A stretch of DNA of 64,000 bases from the NCBI GenBank assembly GCA_026391455.1, contig JAPLEH010000056.1:1-64000 (forward strand), read 5' to 3'. This stretch comes from Bacteroidota bacterium (GTDB lineage: Bacteria; Bacteroidota; Bacteroidia; Chitinophagales; Chitinophagaceae). This document shows positions 17,902 through 26,592 of this stretch, one piece after another. The notes beneath the pieces are model-generated. The model was not told the origin of the DNA and did no database searches. It saw nothing but the letters and a program-made list of their open reading frames with translations. Made by a program: the position numbers and the translations under genes. Within the stretch, counting starts at the first letter, position 1. Every line of letters starts with the position of its first letter.

Positions 17902-18830
17902 CAGTCGGGATAATATTTATTCACCAGTTGTAATAATTTCTCCTGGTTGAGGTGCGTAGCAATGGCGCCATTGACCTGGAGTATTTCTGCAGAAAGTGTA
18001 TGGGCCAGTTTGAGGCAATCCATATCGGCCCGTCCAAGATGTCTTCCGAGCAGGTAGCCGGACAACGATCCGTCACCAGCCCCGGTACAATCCACTACTT
18101 CAATAGTGGGGGCATGCAGGGTGATTGATTTTTCTTTGTTGTATAACGCAGAACCATGTTTACCATTATGCAGCCAGATATTTTGAATGCCGCGTTGTAC
18201 CAACAATTCCTCCACCTGTTGCTGGGTAAAAAATGCCTTCTCGGAACAAATGACCGGCAACTCATCTTCATTGGGCGTAATGAGGTGTAATCCGTGAAGA
18301 TCAGCCGTCTTGAATTTACGGGCAGGTGGCACCGATACGGGCTCCAGCACAAAAGGGATCCCCGTCTCTTTACTAAAAGTGAGTAACCATTCCGCTGTGC
18401 TTACACTGATATTGGCATCTGCCAGTAAATAGGAGGCCGTGCGCAGCAGGTCAATATGTTTAGCCAGGTGCTCCGGGGTGATCAGGTGATTGGCGGCATT
18501 GGTCAAAAAGGCCGTGAACAGTGATCCATCCACATTCAATACGCCGGTGTATTTACCGGAAAGGCCATCCTTGGTGATCGTCGCGTCCAGTTGTACGCCC
18601 GCGGCAGTACTCACTTGTTTGAGCCAGTCGCCATCGCTGTCGTTTCCCACTACAGAGATCAGTTGTACCGGCACATTCAGCAGGGCGAGCTGGTGTGCAA
18701 TATTGCGGCTTACGCCACCGGCGGTTTTGGTTACCGTCGCATCGTTGGTAGTGGCGAGCAGCAGTTGGTCGGTGGCATGAAAAAGTTCATCCACCAATGC
18801 CGCGCCAATACAGATTACAGGTTTTGACAT
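17901..18830 (-). CDS. psuK: pseudouridine kinase (PfkB family)
   Basis: This ~309-residue carbohydrate kinase carries the PfkB signatures: an N-terminal GGVSRNIAHQLALL and a C-terminal VVDCTGAGDGSLSGYLL with the anion hole and catalytic Asp. Its position directly before psuG with a one-base overlap identifies it as pseudouridine kinase, which makes pseudouridine 5'-phosphate. The ATG at 18830 (MSKPVICIGAALVDEL) is chosen over an upstream open start at 18887, because the latter would overlap the preceding zinc-ribbon gene and add a non-conserved tail. Confidence 0.93.
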   Translation of the reverse strand: MSKPVICIGAALVDELFHATDQLLLATTNDATVTKTAGGVSRNIAHQLALLNVPVQLISVVGNDSDGDWLKQVSTAAGVQLDATITKDGLSGKYTGVLNVDGSLFTAFLTNAANHLITPEHLAKHIDLLRTASYLLADANISVSTAEWLLTFSKETGIPFVLEPVSVPPARKFKTADLHGLHLITPNEDELPVICSEKAFFTQQQVEELLVQRGIQNIWLHNGKHGSALYNKEKSITLHAPTIEVVDCTGAGDGSLSGYLLGRHLGRADMDCLKLAHTLSAEILQVNGAIATHLNQEKLLQLVNKYYPD

Positions 18831-18853
18831 GCTGCAAATGTAATGGCAAAGCG

Positions 18854-19222
18854 TTATTCTTCTTTTTTCTTTACGATCAAAAACCAATCGTTTTCGAGGG
18901 GTAAATAGCCATAATCATAGCAGTAGTAATAGATTTTACCCGTTTTGGTAGTATAGTGGTGGGTAAAATACCGGAAATGAAAGCCCAGTCGCAGCATTTT
19001 CTCTTTTGCGGCTTTTGCCAGGTCCTGCTGATCGGGCAGCAAGGTCGCCAGTACTTTCCGGTTCTTTAATAAGGTGTTGTTGATGTCCTTTACGAGATGG
19101 TATTGACTATTTTTTTGCTTTTGCTCATTATTGAAGTTGTTGCGGCAATAGTCATTACAGAATTTCTTATCGGCCCGGCCGCGCAATAAAGCGCTGCACG
19201 TAAGGCAGTTTTTTGTTTTCAT
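18854..19222 (-). CDS. small zinc-ribbon protein of unknown function
   Basis: This basic 122-residue protein has a treble-clef style Cys set at the N-terminus (CLTC near residue 6, then FCNDYC near residue 21). A helical middle and a Tyr-rich C-terminal segment (YYYCYDYGYLPL) follow. Zinc ribbons like this often bind nucleic acid or ribosomes, but no specific family is recognised. Its stop is 23 bp before psuK on the same strand, so it may be the first gene of the psuK-psuG transcript. Confidence 0.8.
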   Translation of the reverse strand: MKTKNCLTCSALLRGRADKKFCNDYCRNNFNNEQKQKNSQYHLVKDINNTLLKNRKVLATLLPDQQDLAKAAKEKMLRLGFHFRYFTHHYTTKTGKIYYYCYDYGYLPLENDWFLIVKKKEE

Positions 19223-19466
19223 GGCGGGTACAGTAACTTTTGTAAAATATTTACCGCGCTAATTTACAGCAACATATCCGTGTTTAAACGTTTTTAAGCG
19301 TTTAGATTCGGGTATAAACGATTAAAAACCGGGTATCGCTTTCTTGTCCCGCCATTTTTGCAATGTCAATCGGTCCCGGTACCACACCGGGGGACGTCAC
19401 CGAAAGATTGAAATAACAAATTATCAACCCGCTTCTGCATGTAGCGGAAGCACAAAACCTAACATC

Positions 19467-19814
19467 ATGTACGCATTGAAAAACAAAGTTCAACTGATCG
19501 GTAAACTCGGTAATGCCCCGGAAATTAAAACGCTTGAGAGCGGAAAGAAAATGGCCCGCTTTTCTGTGGCCACCAGTGAAAACTACCGCAATGCCCGCGG
19601 CGAAAAGATCACCGAAACCCAATGGCATACACTCGTAGCCTGGGGAAAAGTGGCGGATATCGCAGAAAAATTCCTCACCAAGGGCAAAGATGTGGCCGTT
19701 GAAGGAAAGCTGATCAACCGGAGCTACAATGACAAAGAGGGAAATAAAAAGTACATCACCGAGATCCAGGTGAACGAACTCCTACTCCTCGGTGCCAAAA
19801 CCTCCGAATCCTAA
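19467..19814 (+). CDS. ssb: single-stranded DNA-binding protein, short form without acidic tail
   Basis: The product has an OB-fold SSB domain (MYALKNKVQLIGKLGNAPEIKTL, ARFSVATSENY, ETQWHTLVAWGKVADIAEKFLTKGKDVAVEGKL). The ATG at 19467 is chosen because SSB proteins begin at this conserved block; an open frame extends upstream without similarity. At about 115 residues it ends in LLLLGAKTSES. It therefore lacks the flexible linker and the acidic DDDxPF-like tip used by housekeeping SSB to recruit repair proteins. It is probably an accessory paralogue. A GxxExxY-bearing repeat unit begins 9 bp after its stop. Confidence 0.92.
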   Translation: MYALKNKVQLIGKLGNAPEIKTLESGKKMARFSVATSENYRNARGEKITETQWHTLVAWGKVADIAEKFLTKGKDVAVEGKLINRSYNDKEGNKKYITEIQVNELLLLGAKTSES

Positions 19815-19822
19815 ACTACTCA

Positions 19823-19852
19823 GCCACAGATGAACACAAATAAGCACAGATT
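19823..19852 (+). repeat. left inverted repeat of the GxxExxY unit
   Basis: It starts GCCACAGATGA and consists of three phased decamers of consensus ACACAGATNN. It matches the right repeat (20431-20463) in reverse complement and the direct copies at 37.66 kb. An ATG inside it (19830) opens the GxxExxY frame. Confidence 0.85.
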
Positions 19853-19916
19853 TTGTGAAAAGCAGGGTTCGTCTGTGGCTGATCTTTTAACCCACATATT
19901 TAAATATTTACAAAGT

Positions 19917-20297
19917 ATGTCAAGCCCTTTCCTGCATAAATCTGAATCGTATCAGGTCATTGGCCTTTGCATGGAGGTTCAGAACAATCTTGGGTATGGG
20001 TTCTCCGAAGTGCTTTATAAAGATGCTATGGAGCATGAGTTTGAAAGTAATAATATTTTATTTGCCAGAGAAGTCGAATTGCTTGCACATTATAAGGGCA
20101 AACAACTAAAACATCGGTTTTTCGCAGATTTTACCGTTTTTGATAAGATCATTGTCGAGGTCAAATCATCCCATGAGGGTATTAATAATAATCATATTGC
20201 CCAAACATTAAACTATTTGAAGGTATCTGGCTACGAAGTAGGTCTTATTATTAATTTTGGCAAAAGAACATTAGAATATAAACGGCTTGTTTGTTGA
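19917..20297 (+). CDS. GxxExxY family protein, PD-(D/E)XK nuclease-like
   Basis: The name motif is present as GFSEVLY. It is followed by a putative nuclease core: FFADFTVFD with an acidic residue, then IVEVKS (E-x-K) and a later conserved Gln in HIAQTLNYL. This order fits the PD-(D/E)XK phosphodiesterase fold. The ATG at 19917 (MSSPFLHKSESYQVIG) gives the short N-terminus I expect for the family. An upstream ATG at 19830 lies inside the left repeat and would add 29 residues encoded by repeat DNA. From 19917 the product has 126 residues. No biochemical role is established that I can name. The gene is the sole cargo of the repeat-bounded unit. Confidence 0.88.
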   Translation: MSSPFLHKSESYQVIGLCMEVQNNLGYGFSEVLYKDAMEHEFESNNILFAREVELLAHYKGKQLKHRFFADFTVFDKIIVEVKSSHEGINNNHIAQTLNYLKVSGYEVGLIINFGKRTLEYKRLVC

Positions 20298-20430
20298 AAA
20301 TAATTGTGTTTTATTAAGTAAGTACTCTTTCTTATTTGGTAGTTCACCGGGTTGAATATGATCGCTCATTTTATTATTTCAGAATACCGTTAATATTACT
20401 TTTTCTCTGTCTTATTATTTTCTCTTATTA

Positions 20431-20463
20431 AATTATCTGTGTTTATTTGTGTACATCTGTGGC
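20431..20463 (-). repeat. right inverted repeat of the GxxExxY unit, overlapping the helicase start
   Basis: Read on the minus strand it begins GCCACAGATGT and again shows three decamers. It covers all candidate start codons of the downstream helicase gene (TTG 20447 and GTG 20459). Confidence 0.85.
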
Positions 20464-22999
20464 AAACTTTAATCCTGATACAACCAATGAGTTTTTTCAA
20501 TTGGCCATTCAACTGGTCAATCAAAGCAACCGAACGCTTTTTTTAACCGGAAAAGCAGGAACCGGTAAAACTACTTTTTTAAAATATATCCGACAGCATT
20601 GCCCCAAACAAATGGTGATCACGGCGCCCACCGGCGTAGCCGCCATCAATGCAGGAGGGGTTACATTGCACTCGTTCTTTCAGCTCCCACTCTCCCCCTT
20701 CATTCCGGAAACCAGGGGCACCGGGTTTTCTGCCAGCTCAGCGGAAACGTCTAACAAACACAGCCTGATCAGCCAGCTTCGTTTCAACGGAGAAAAAAGG
20801 AAAATACTCCAGCAACTCGAACTGCTGGTTATCGATGAGATCAGTATGGTACGCTGTGATATCCTCGATGCCATAGATACCATTTTAAAGCATATCCGAA
20901 GACGACCGCTGGAACCATTCGGGGGTGTACAACTCTTGCTGATCGGCGATATGTTTCAGCTTCCCCCCGTAGTCAGGGAAAATGAATGGCGTTTGCTCTC
21001 CGATTATTATGGCGGCCCTTATTTTTTTGATAGCCAGATTTTTTCCGGTTCGCCACCCCTTTGTATCGAATTCAACAAAATTTACCGGCAGCGGGATGAA
21101 GCCTTTATTGATATCCTCAACCAGGTACGGAATAATCTGCTTAATGAATCAGGTATGAAAATACTCGATAGCCGGTACCAACCAGTATTTAAACGCAATG
21201 GCAAAGACGGGTACATCATTCTCACCACACATAATCAGAAAGCTTCGGAGATCAACTACAGAGAGCTGCAGGAGCTCCCTTCAACCGTATTCCGCTATGA
21301 TGCCGAGATCGCGGAAGATTTCTCAGAACGTTCTTATCCGGCAGAAGAAATATTGCTGCTCAAAGAAGGCGCACAGGTAATGTTCATACGAAACGACCCC
21401 GCCGAAAAAGGGAAACGCTTTTACAACGGTAAGATCGGCACTGTTTCCCGCCTTGAATCGAATAAAGTATTTGTGCGGTGTAACGAAGAAGAAGATGAAA
21501 TAGAAGTGCAAAAGGAAAAATGGGAAAATATCCGCTATACTTTGCAAAAAAGCACACAAAAACTGGAATCAGAAGTGCTCGGATCCTTTACCCAATACCC
21601 GTTGCGACTCGCCTGGGCCATCACCATTCATAAAAGCCAGGGCCTCACTTTTGAAAAAGCCATCATTGATGCCGGTGAATCTTTCGCTCCGGGACAGGTA
21701 TATGTTGCCCTGAGCCGGTGTACCAGTCTGGAAGGATTGGTATTACAAAGCAGGATCAGGTCCAATAGTATTGCCAACGACCCCCGGATCATGGAATTCG
21801 CCAAAAGAAATGCGTCAGGCTCCCAACTGAAATCCGAACTGGCTATTGCTTCGCAACAATACCAGCAGTCGATCCTTTTAGCCATTTTTCACTTTGCTTC
21901 TTCCCTTGAAACCACCCGGCAACTTCAAGCCCTGCTCCAGGAACATATATCATCGTTCAGTAAAGAATCACCAGACTGGATCATCTCGTTGGTAGAGAAC
22001 ATGAACAGGTTGAACGAAGTGGGAACAAAATTCAACACACAATTACAAACCCTCTTCGATATCTCCCTCCCGCATGACCAAAACCAACCCCTGCAACAAC
22101 GGGTAAAAGCAGCAGCCCTTTATTATATACCGGAAATACAACAAGTCGTTGACCATCTAAGGCATTGCCCGGTGGTAACAGATAGCAAACTGCATTCGAA
22201 AGAGTTCAACGAGCTGGTCAAAGAGTTGTATTCAGGTATTGCTGAAAAACAATACCTGTTAGAAGGATTGAAATTGGGTTACGACCCCGAAGCCTTTTTA
22301 ATCCACCGTAAAGGTTTTGTATTGCCTGCATTTTCTGTCAATGCATATGCCGGCGCGTCCGGGCAATACCAGGAAAGTCCGCACCCGGCGTTGTTGCAGC
22401 AACTCCGAAAACTGCGCGACAGCATCTGTGCAAAAAAAGACCTGCCCATTTACCTCGTGGCGGGCAGTGCCACATTAGATGAATTGGCCCGATATCTGCC
22501 GCAAAGTCTGGATGAACTAAAAAAGATCAATGGATTTGGCGCAGCTAAAACAGAAAGCTATGGTCAGCAATTCCTGGATATTATACTTGCCTATTGCCAG
22601 GAAAAAGACCTCCACTCATTGATACATGAAAAAGCAGGCAAATCCAAAAAACAGAAAGAGGATAAATCACCCACCCGGGCCAAAAAGGGGGAAACCTATA
22701 CAGAGACACTACAGTTGTACCGTAAAGGAATGACCGTTTCAGAAATAGCCAACGCCAGAAAGCTTGCTCCGGGTACAATCGAATCACATTTTGTAAAACT
22801 GGTTGGACGTGGCGATCTTACAGTTTCAGAATTGATAGCCCCTGAAAAATATGCCCGGATTGCCGACCTATTGAAAGATTATAGTGGAAATACCATCACT
22901 CCGGTAAAAGAAATGCTGGGAGATGATATTAGTTTCGGAGATATCCGATTAGTAATGGCCGACCTGGGCATTACCTATTCCCCTTCCGGGGATTCATAA
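20459..22999 (+). CDS. PIF1-like helicase with C-terminal HRDC-like and HTH domains
   Basis: This SF1B helicase has Walker A GKAGTGKTT near residue 31, TAPTGVAA, Walker B VIDEISM, GDMFQLPPV, and late motifs AITIHKSQGLTF and VYVALSRC, as in PIF1/RecD2. A segment near residue 680 (LARYLPQSLDELKKINGFG) resembles an HRDC domain. The end carries an HTH_40-like module (YRKGMTVSEIANARKLAPGTIE). It likely unwinds DNA with 5'-3' polarity in repair or replication. The frame has no ATG before the Walker A region. The only usable starts, GTG 20459 and TTG 20447, lie inside the right repeat of the GxxExxY unit, so the original start may have been replaced. Confidence 0.9.
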   Translation: MANFNPDTTNEFFQLAIQLVNQSNRTLFLTGKAGTGKTTFLKYIRQHCPKQMVITAPTGVAAINAGGVTLHSFFQLPLSPFIPETRGTGFSASSAETSNKHSLISQLRFNGEKRKILQQLELLVIDEISMVRCDILDAIDTILKHIRRRPLEPFGGVQLLLIGDMFQLPPVVRENEWRLLSDYYGGPYFFDSQIFSGSPPLCIEFNKIYRQRDEAFIDILNQVRNNLLNESGMKILDSRYQPVFKRNGKDGYIILTTHNQKASEINYRELQELPSTVFRYDAEIAEDFSERSYPAEEILLLKEGAQVMFIRNDPAEKGKRFYNGKIGTVSRLESNKVFVRCNEEEDEIEVQKEKWENIRYTLQKSTQKLESEVLGSFTQYPLRLAWAITIHKSQGLTFEKAIIDAGESFAPGQVYVALSRCTSLEGLVLQSRIRSNSIANDPRIMEFAKRNASGSQLKSELAIASQQYQQSILLAIFHFASSLETTRQLQALLQEHISSFSKESPDWIISLVENMNRLNEVGTKFNTQLQTLFDISLPHDQNQPLQQRVKAAALYYIPEIQQVVDHLRHCPVVTDSKLHSKEFNELVKELYSGIAEKQYLLEGLKLGYDPEAFLIHRKGFVLPAFSVNAYAGASGQYQESPHPALLQQLRKLRDSICAKKDLPIYLVAGSATLDELARYLPQSLDELKKINGFGAAKTESYGQQFLDIILAYCQEKDLHSLIHEKAGKSKKQKEDKSPTRAKKGETYTETLQLYRKGMTVSEIANARKLAPGTIESHFVKLVGRGDLTVSELIAPEKYARIADLLKDYSGNTITPVKEMLGDDISFGDIRLVMADLGITYSPSGDS

Positions 23000-23183
23000 T
23001 GAACCGGTATCACAATAGGTTGATCATATTTAATAACGCTGCTTGATAATTCCCAATGATCGTTAGTATAAACAGATAGGTTTCCGACAATCTGATTAAA
23101 TTAATACGGGTATTAAACTTCCTGTAATTCATTCCTTCTTATTCCACAATAGTTGTTAATTATTCACATTTAAGAATTATGAA

Positions 23184-23214
23184 TTTGTCAGGTTAAACAT
23201 TATATATACCTTTC
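23184..23214 (+). promoter_or_regulatory. candidate promoter of the SET/ATP-grasp cluster
   Basis: TTTG at 23184-23187 and TACCTTTC at 23207-23214 are separated by 19 bases, a close match to the Bacteroidota promoter. The SET gene begins 26 bp downstream. Confidence 0.55.
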
Positions 23215-23239
23215 TATTACTTTACTTACTAACTTCATT

Positions 23240-23749
23240 ATGGACACACTTACAACCCCTGCTTATACTACCGTAAGCAATCATGTAATTGCAGAAGTGA
23301 GGCGTAATACCTCCAATGATCAGAATGCTTTAATTGCACTCCGGTCATTCCAACCCGGAGATGTTATCTCTGCCTTTCACCCCGGTACCATTTCTGCTGA
23401 ACCCACTTATCTCACCGTACAGGTGGGCGACAGCAAGCATATCACCCTACAGCCGGAGTTTCTGCAGTATATCAACCACAGTTGTGATCCCAATGTGTTT
23501 TTCGATACAACTACTATGCAACTGGTAGCCCTGAAGCCATTAACCGAAGGAGAAGAAATGACGTTTTTCTATCCCTCTACAGAATGGCAAATGACCCAGT
23601 CATTCGATTGCTATTGCGGCAGACCTAAATGCCTGGGCCAAATCGTAGGCGCTTCCGCCCTTACCAAACAAGTGCAGGAGCAATACCGGTTTACCGACTA
23701 TATTCAACAAAAGCTGGCTAAAAAATCGGCTGGCAAGAAAGTGGCCTGA
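23240..23749 (+). CDS. bacterial SET-domain protein (putative lysine methyltransferase)
   Basis: The 169-residue protein is an almost bare SET domain. It has the AdoMet-binding INHSCDPN (residues 78-85), the segment EEMTFFYP with the likely catalytic Y111, and a post-SET zinc site CYCGRPKC (C124, C126, C131). A basic tail (KLAKKSAGKKVA) follows. SET enzymes methylate lysine side chains of proteins or peptides using S-adenosylmethionine. The ATP-grasp gene starts 2 bp after the stop, so the two are probably translationally coupled. A downstream gene fuses the same two domains. The substrate is unknown. Confidence 0.9.
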   Translation: MDTLTTPAYTTVSNHVIAEVRRNTSNDQNALIALRSFQPGDVISAFHPGTISAEPTYLTVQVGDSKHITLQPEFLQYINHSCDPNVFFDTTTMQLVALKPLTEGEEMTFFYPSTEWQMTQSFDCYCGRPKCLGQIVGASALTKQVQEQYRFTDYIQQKLAKKSAGKKVA

Positions 23750-23751
23750 TT

Positions 23752-24912
23752 ATGAAAACAGCCGATGCTGCCCGACTTTTAAAGCCCTATACCATTTGGG
23801 TACTCGCTCCGCAACTGGAATCCGAGGATCCCAATATTGCTTACTACTACGACTTTACACAGAGTATTTCCGAATACACACGCGTATTTGAAGAACTCAA
23901 AGCCGAATGGAAATGGCAACCGGTAACCATACATAATTATAAGACTGTTATACAATCTATTGCCACCTCCTCCAATGGCAAAACGCCCCTGGTGCTCAAC
24001 CTTTGCGATGGCGATGAAGTAAATGGCGCCCCTGGCGTTTCTGTCATTCATGAACTGGAAAAACAGGGGTTAATCTATACCGGATCCGATGCCCACTTTT
24101 ACAATATCACCACGTCCAAGATACCCATGAAGAAAGCCTTCGACAAAGCAGGCGTTGCTTCAGCCAATTGGCGGGTGATCACTGATAAAAAAGGATCGGT
24201 AAAAGGTTTATGCAAGCGGATCGGTACGCCCATCATTATAAAACCAGCCGTATCCGGTGGCAGCATGGGCGTATCGGTAAAAAATGTGGTACACAACGAA
24301 GAAGAACTGGGCGAAAGAATAGAAGAGATCAAAAAAGGATACCGCGGATGGAACCTCCTGGCCGACGGCTTATTCTGCGAACAATTTATCACGGGTCCTG
24401 AATTCACCACGTTTATCACCGGGTCTGCCGACGACCCAGAACATTGCATCGTATACGAACCCGTGGAAAGGGTCTTTCACCCCTCACTTCCCGAATCTGA
24501 AAAATTCCTTTCTTTCGACCGCTTATGGGAGATCTATGAAGACGAAACACCCATGCCGGCCAACGAGAATTTTTATGAATACAAAACACCAGACCCAACC
24601 CTGGTGCCCGCATTAAAACAACTCAGCCTCGATGCCTATAAAGCATGCGGCGGAAAAGGATATACCCGTATCGATATCCGTCAGGATACCGCCACCGGTA
24701 AATTATATATGCTTGAAGCAAATGCCCAGTGCGGATTAAGTGAAGATGAAAACTATACCTCCATTGGTGCTATTTTAAAAGCATCTCAGGTAAGCTTTAC
24801 CGAAGTCATAGCAGAGATATTGAAAGATGCGCTGCGGAGAAGTATGGTAAGTCCTGCACCCGCCAGAAAAACACGCAGCGCCAAGACCAAAAAGACCATT
24901 GTCGTTAAATAA
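23752..24912 (+). CDS. ATP-grasp ligase related to D-Ala-D-Ala ligase
   Basis: The 386-residue protein has the D-alanine ligase-like ATP-grasp layout. An N-terminal domain carries LNLCDGDEVNG. The glycine loop is KPAVSGGSMGVSV, a EQFITGPEFTTF block follows, and the metal-binding end RIDIRQD...YMLEANAQCGLS has the catalytic Arg, Glu and Asn. These enzymes join a carboxylate to an amine through an acylphosphate. Housekeeping Ddl is usually shorter and sits in the mur cluster, so this is a specialised ligase. A basic tail (about 25 residues, rich in Lys, Arg and Ala) is similar in character to that of the SET protein before it. The substrate is unknown. Confidence 0.9.
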   Translation: MKTADAARLLKPYTIWVLAPQLESEDPNIAYYYDFTQSISEYTRVFEELKAEWKWQPVTIHNYKTVIQSIATSSNGKTPLVLNLCDGDEVNGAPGVSVIHELEKQGLIYTGSDAHFYNITTSKIPMKKAFDKAGVASANWRVITDKKGSVKGLCKRIGTPIIIKPAVSGGSMGVSVKNVVHNEEELGERIEEIKKGYRGWNLLADGLFCEQFITGPEFTTFITGSADDPEHCIVYEPVERVFHPSLPESEKFLSFDRLWEIYEDETPMPANENFYEYKTPDPTLVPALKQLSLDAYKACGGKGYTRIDIRQDTATGKLYMLEANAQCGLSEDENYTSIGAILKASQVSFTEVIAEILKDALRRSMVSPAPARKTRSAKTKKTIVVK

Positions 24913-24986
24913 ACCTTTCCAATTTTCCAGAAAATTCAGGGCTTCGCTTTTACAATTCATAAAACATAATCAATAGTTTCGTGGCA

Positions 24987-26423
24987 ATGAAAGTATGTGT
25001 ACTTCAACCGGACTATTCTACTACCGGAGTAGATTATAAAAATTATGATCCCCCCAGGGATTTGTCCGTGCTTATTCCTGAAATGGAAGTACATACTGTT
25101 TTTCTCAATAAACTGACCACCTACCGGCAATTAAAAGAACTCAGCAAACAGGGCTATGATATTTTTGTAAACCTCTGTGAAGGTTATCTGGAATGGGAAG
25201 TACCCAGTATAGACGTAATTTATACGATGGAAATATTGGGAATGCCCTTTACCGGGCCTACCACCAAATTGTACGATCCACCCAAAGAACTGATGAAATA
25301 CCTGGCTTATTGCGAAGGGGTAAAGACACCGGGCTATGTAATCATTCATGAATTGAAAGATGCGGACGAAGCTGTTAAGCATTTACAATTCCCGCTTTTT
25401 GTAAAGCCCGCCAAAGCAGGAGATAGCCTGGGCGTGGATGAACATTCCCTGGTACACAACAAAATTGAGCTGCAGCAAAAATGCATCAGCATTCTCGATG
25501 AATACGGGCCGTTGCTCGTGGAAGAATATATCGCCGGCCGGGAGTTCACGGTATTGGTGGCCGCCAATACCGATGAACACAACTGCACCGTATTTCGCCC
25601 GGTAGAATATCTATTCCCGGAAGGACGAGCTTTCAAAACCTATGCATTAAAAACATCCGAGCTGCATCCCGATTGCAATGTACCCTGCGATGACCCTGAA
25701 CTGGATACACAATTGCGGGCCGCTACTGAAAAAATATTCAAGGGCTTCAACGGTGTGGGGTATGCGCGACTTGATTTCAGGGTAAATGATAAGAATGAGA
25801 TATTCTTCCTTGAAATAAATTTTACTTGTTCAGTTTTTTATAAAGACGGATACGAAGGCTCCGCCGATTTTATACTTAAATATGATGGCATTGGCCAGGC
25901 CGGTTTTCTCCGACATATCATTAACGAAGGCATTGCCCGCCATCGGCGAAAGAAAAAGCCTTATTTCATGAAAGGGAATTCGATCGCCGGCTATGGTATC
26001 TACGCCAGTCGTGACATAAAGGAGGGCGAGATCATTTTCAAAGGGGAAGGAAAAGCACAACGCATCATCACGAAACGCTTTGTTGAAAAAAACTGGAACG
26101 AAGATGAAAAACTTCATTTTCGCCGCTATGCCTATCCCGTAAGCGATGAGGTGTTCATACTCTGGGATGACGACCCTTCGGAGTGGGCGCCCCAAAATCA
26201 TTGCTGTGAACCCAATTCTATTTTTGACGGCCTCAATGTATTAGCAATAAAAAACATATCTAAAGGGCGGGAACTCACGCTCGATTATGCTGATTTCCTC
26301 GACGAGCACATGGAGCCCTTCCAATGCCAGTGCGGTGCCTCCTCCTGCAGGGGAAAAATTTCCGGCATTCCGCAAAACTCATTAACCTTTCGTGAAGTAA
26401 ATTTGCAACGGTTAAACCAGTGA
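24987..26423 (+). CDS. ATP-grasp ligase fused to a SET domain
   Basis: Residues 1 to about 315 form a second ATP-grasp ligase (VNLCEGYLEWEVPS, FVKPAKAGDSLGV, VEEYIAGREFTVLV, YARLDFRVND with FLEINFTCSV). Residues ~325-465 form a SET domain with AGYGIYASRDIKEGE, a NHCCEPN variant of NHSCxPN, ELTLDY with the catalytic Tyr, and the post-SET Cys set CQCGASSC. The ATG at 24987 is preferred over a GTG six bases earlier. The fusion mirrors the two preceding genes and argues that ligation and methylation act on the same molecule. It lies 74 bp after the first ATP-grasp gene. Confidence 0.92.
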   Translation: MKVCVLQPDYSTTGVDYKNYDPPRDLSVLIPEMEVHTVFLNKLTTYRQLKELSKQGYDIFVNLCEGYLEWEVPSIDVIYTMEILGMPFTGPTTKLYDPPKELMKYLAYCEGVKTPGYVIIHELKDADEAVKHLQFPLFVKPAKAGDSLGVDEHSLVHNKIELQQKCISILDEYGPLLVEEYIAGREFTVLVAANTDEHNCTVFRPVEYLFPEGRAFKTYALKTSELHPDCNVPCDDPELDTQLRAATEKIFKGFNGVGYARLDFRVNDKNEIFFLEINFTCSVFYKDGYEGSADFILKYDGIGQAGFLRHIINEGIARHRRKKKPYFMKGNSIAGYGIYASRDIKEGEIIFKGEGKAQRIITKRFVEKNWNEDEKLHFRRYAYPVSDEVFILWDDDPSEWAPQNHCCEPNSIFDGLNVLAIKNISKGRELTLDYADFLDEHMEPFQCQCGASSCRGKISGIPQNSLTFREVNLQRLNQ

Positions 26424-26592
26424 GCAAATGCCGGGTCTTACTACCGGCATTGATTCTGCGACAGGTGAAAGAGGTTTACCATTAACCCGACCCCTTCAGT
26501 CTGTTGGTTCAGCCATATATACTCCATTAAATTTTTATTGCCGGCACGGTATCCGTTGCCAGAATTGATTGATCATATTAAAATGATGAGCC

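Larger units (their letters stand above)
19823..20463. mobile_element. candidate repeat-bounded GxxExxY element
   Basis: A unit of about 640 bp is bounded by ~30-bp inverted repeats (19823-19852 and 20431-20463), which match in all but about three positions. The only gene inside encodes a GxxExxY protein with a PD-(D/E)XK-like core. No transposase or recombinase is present and no clear target duplication is seen. The same repeat family appears as four direct copies at 37.66-37.95 kb. The left end also forms a hairpin: 16 bases at 19820-19835 pair with 19867-19882, with one mismatch. Mobility is inference. Confidence 0.5.

Noticed and set aside
19344-19466. N-terminal extension of SSB
   Set aside because: The 41 extra residues show no similarity to SSB, which begins with the block encoded from 19467.
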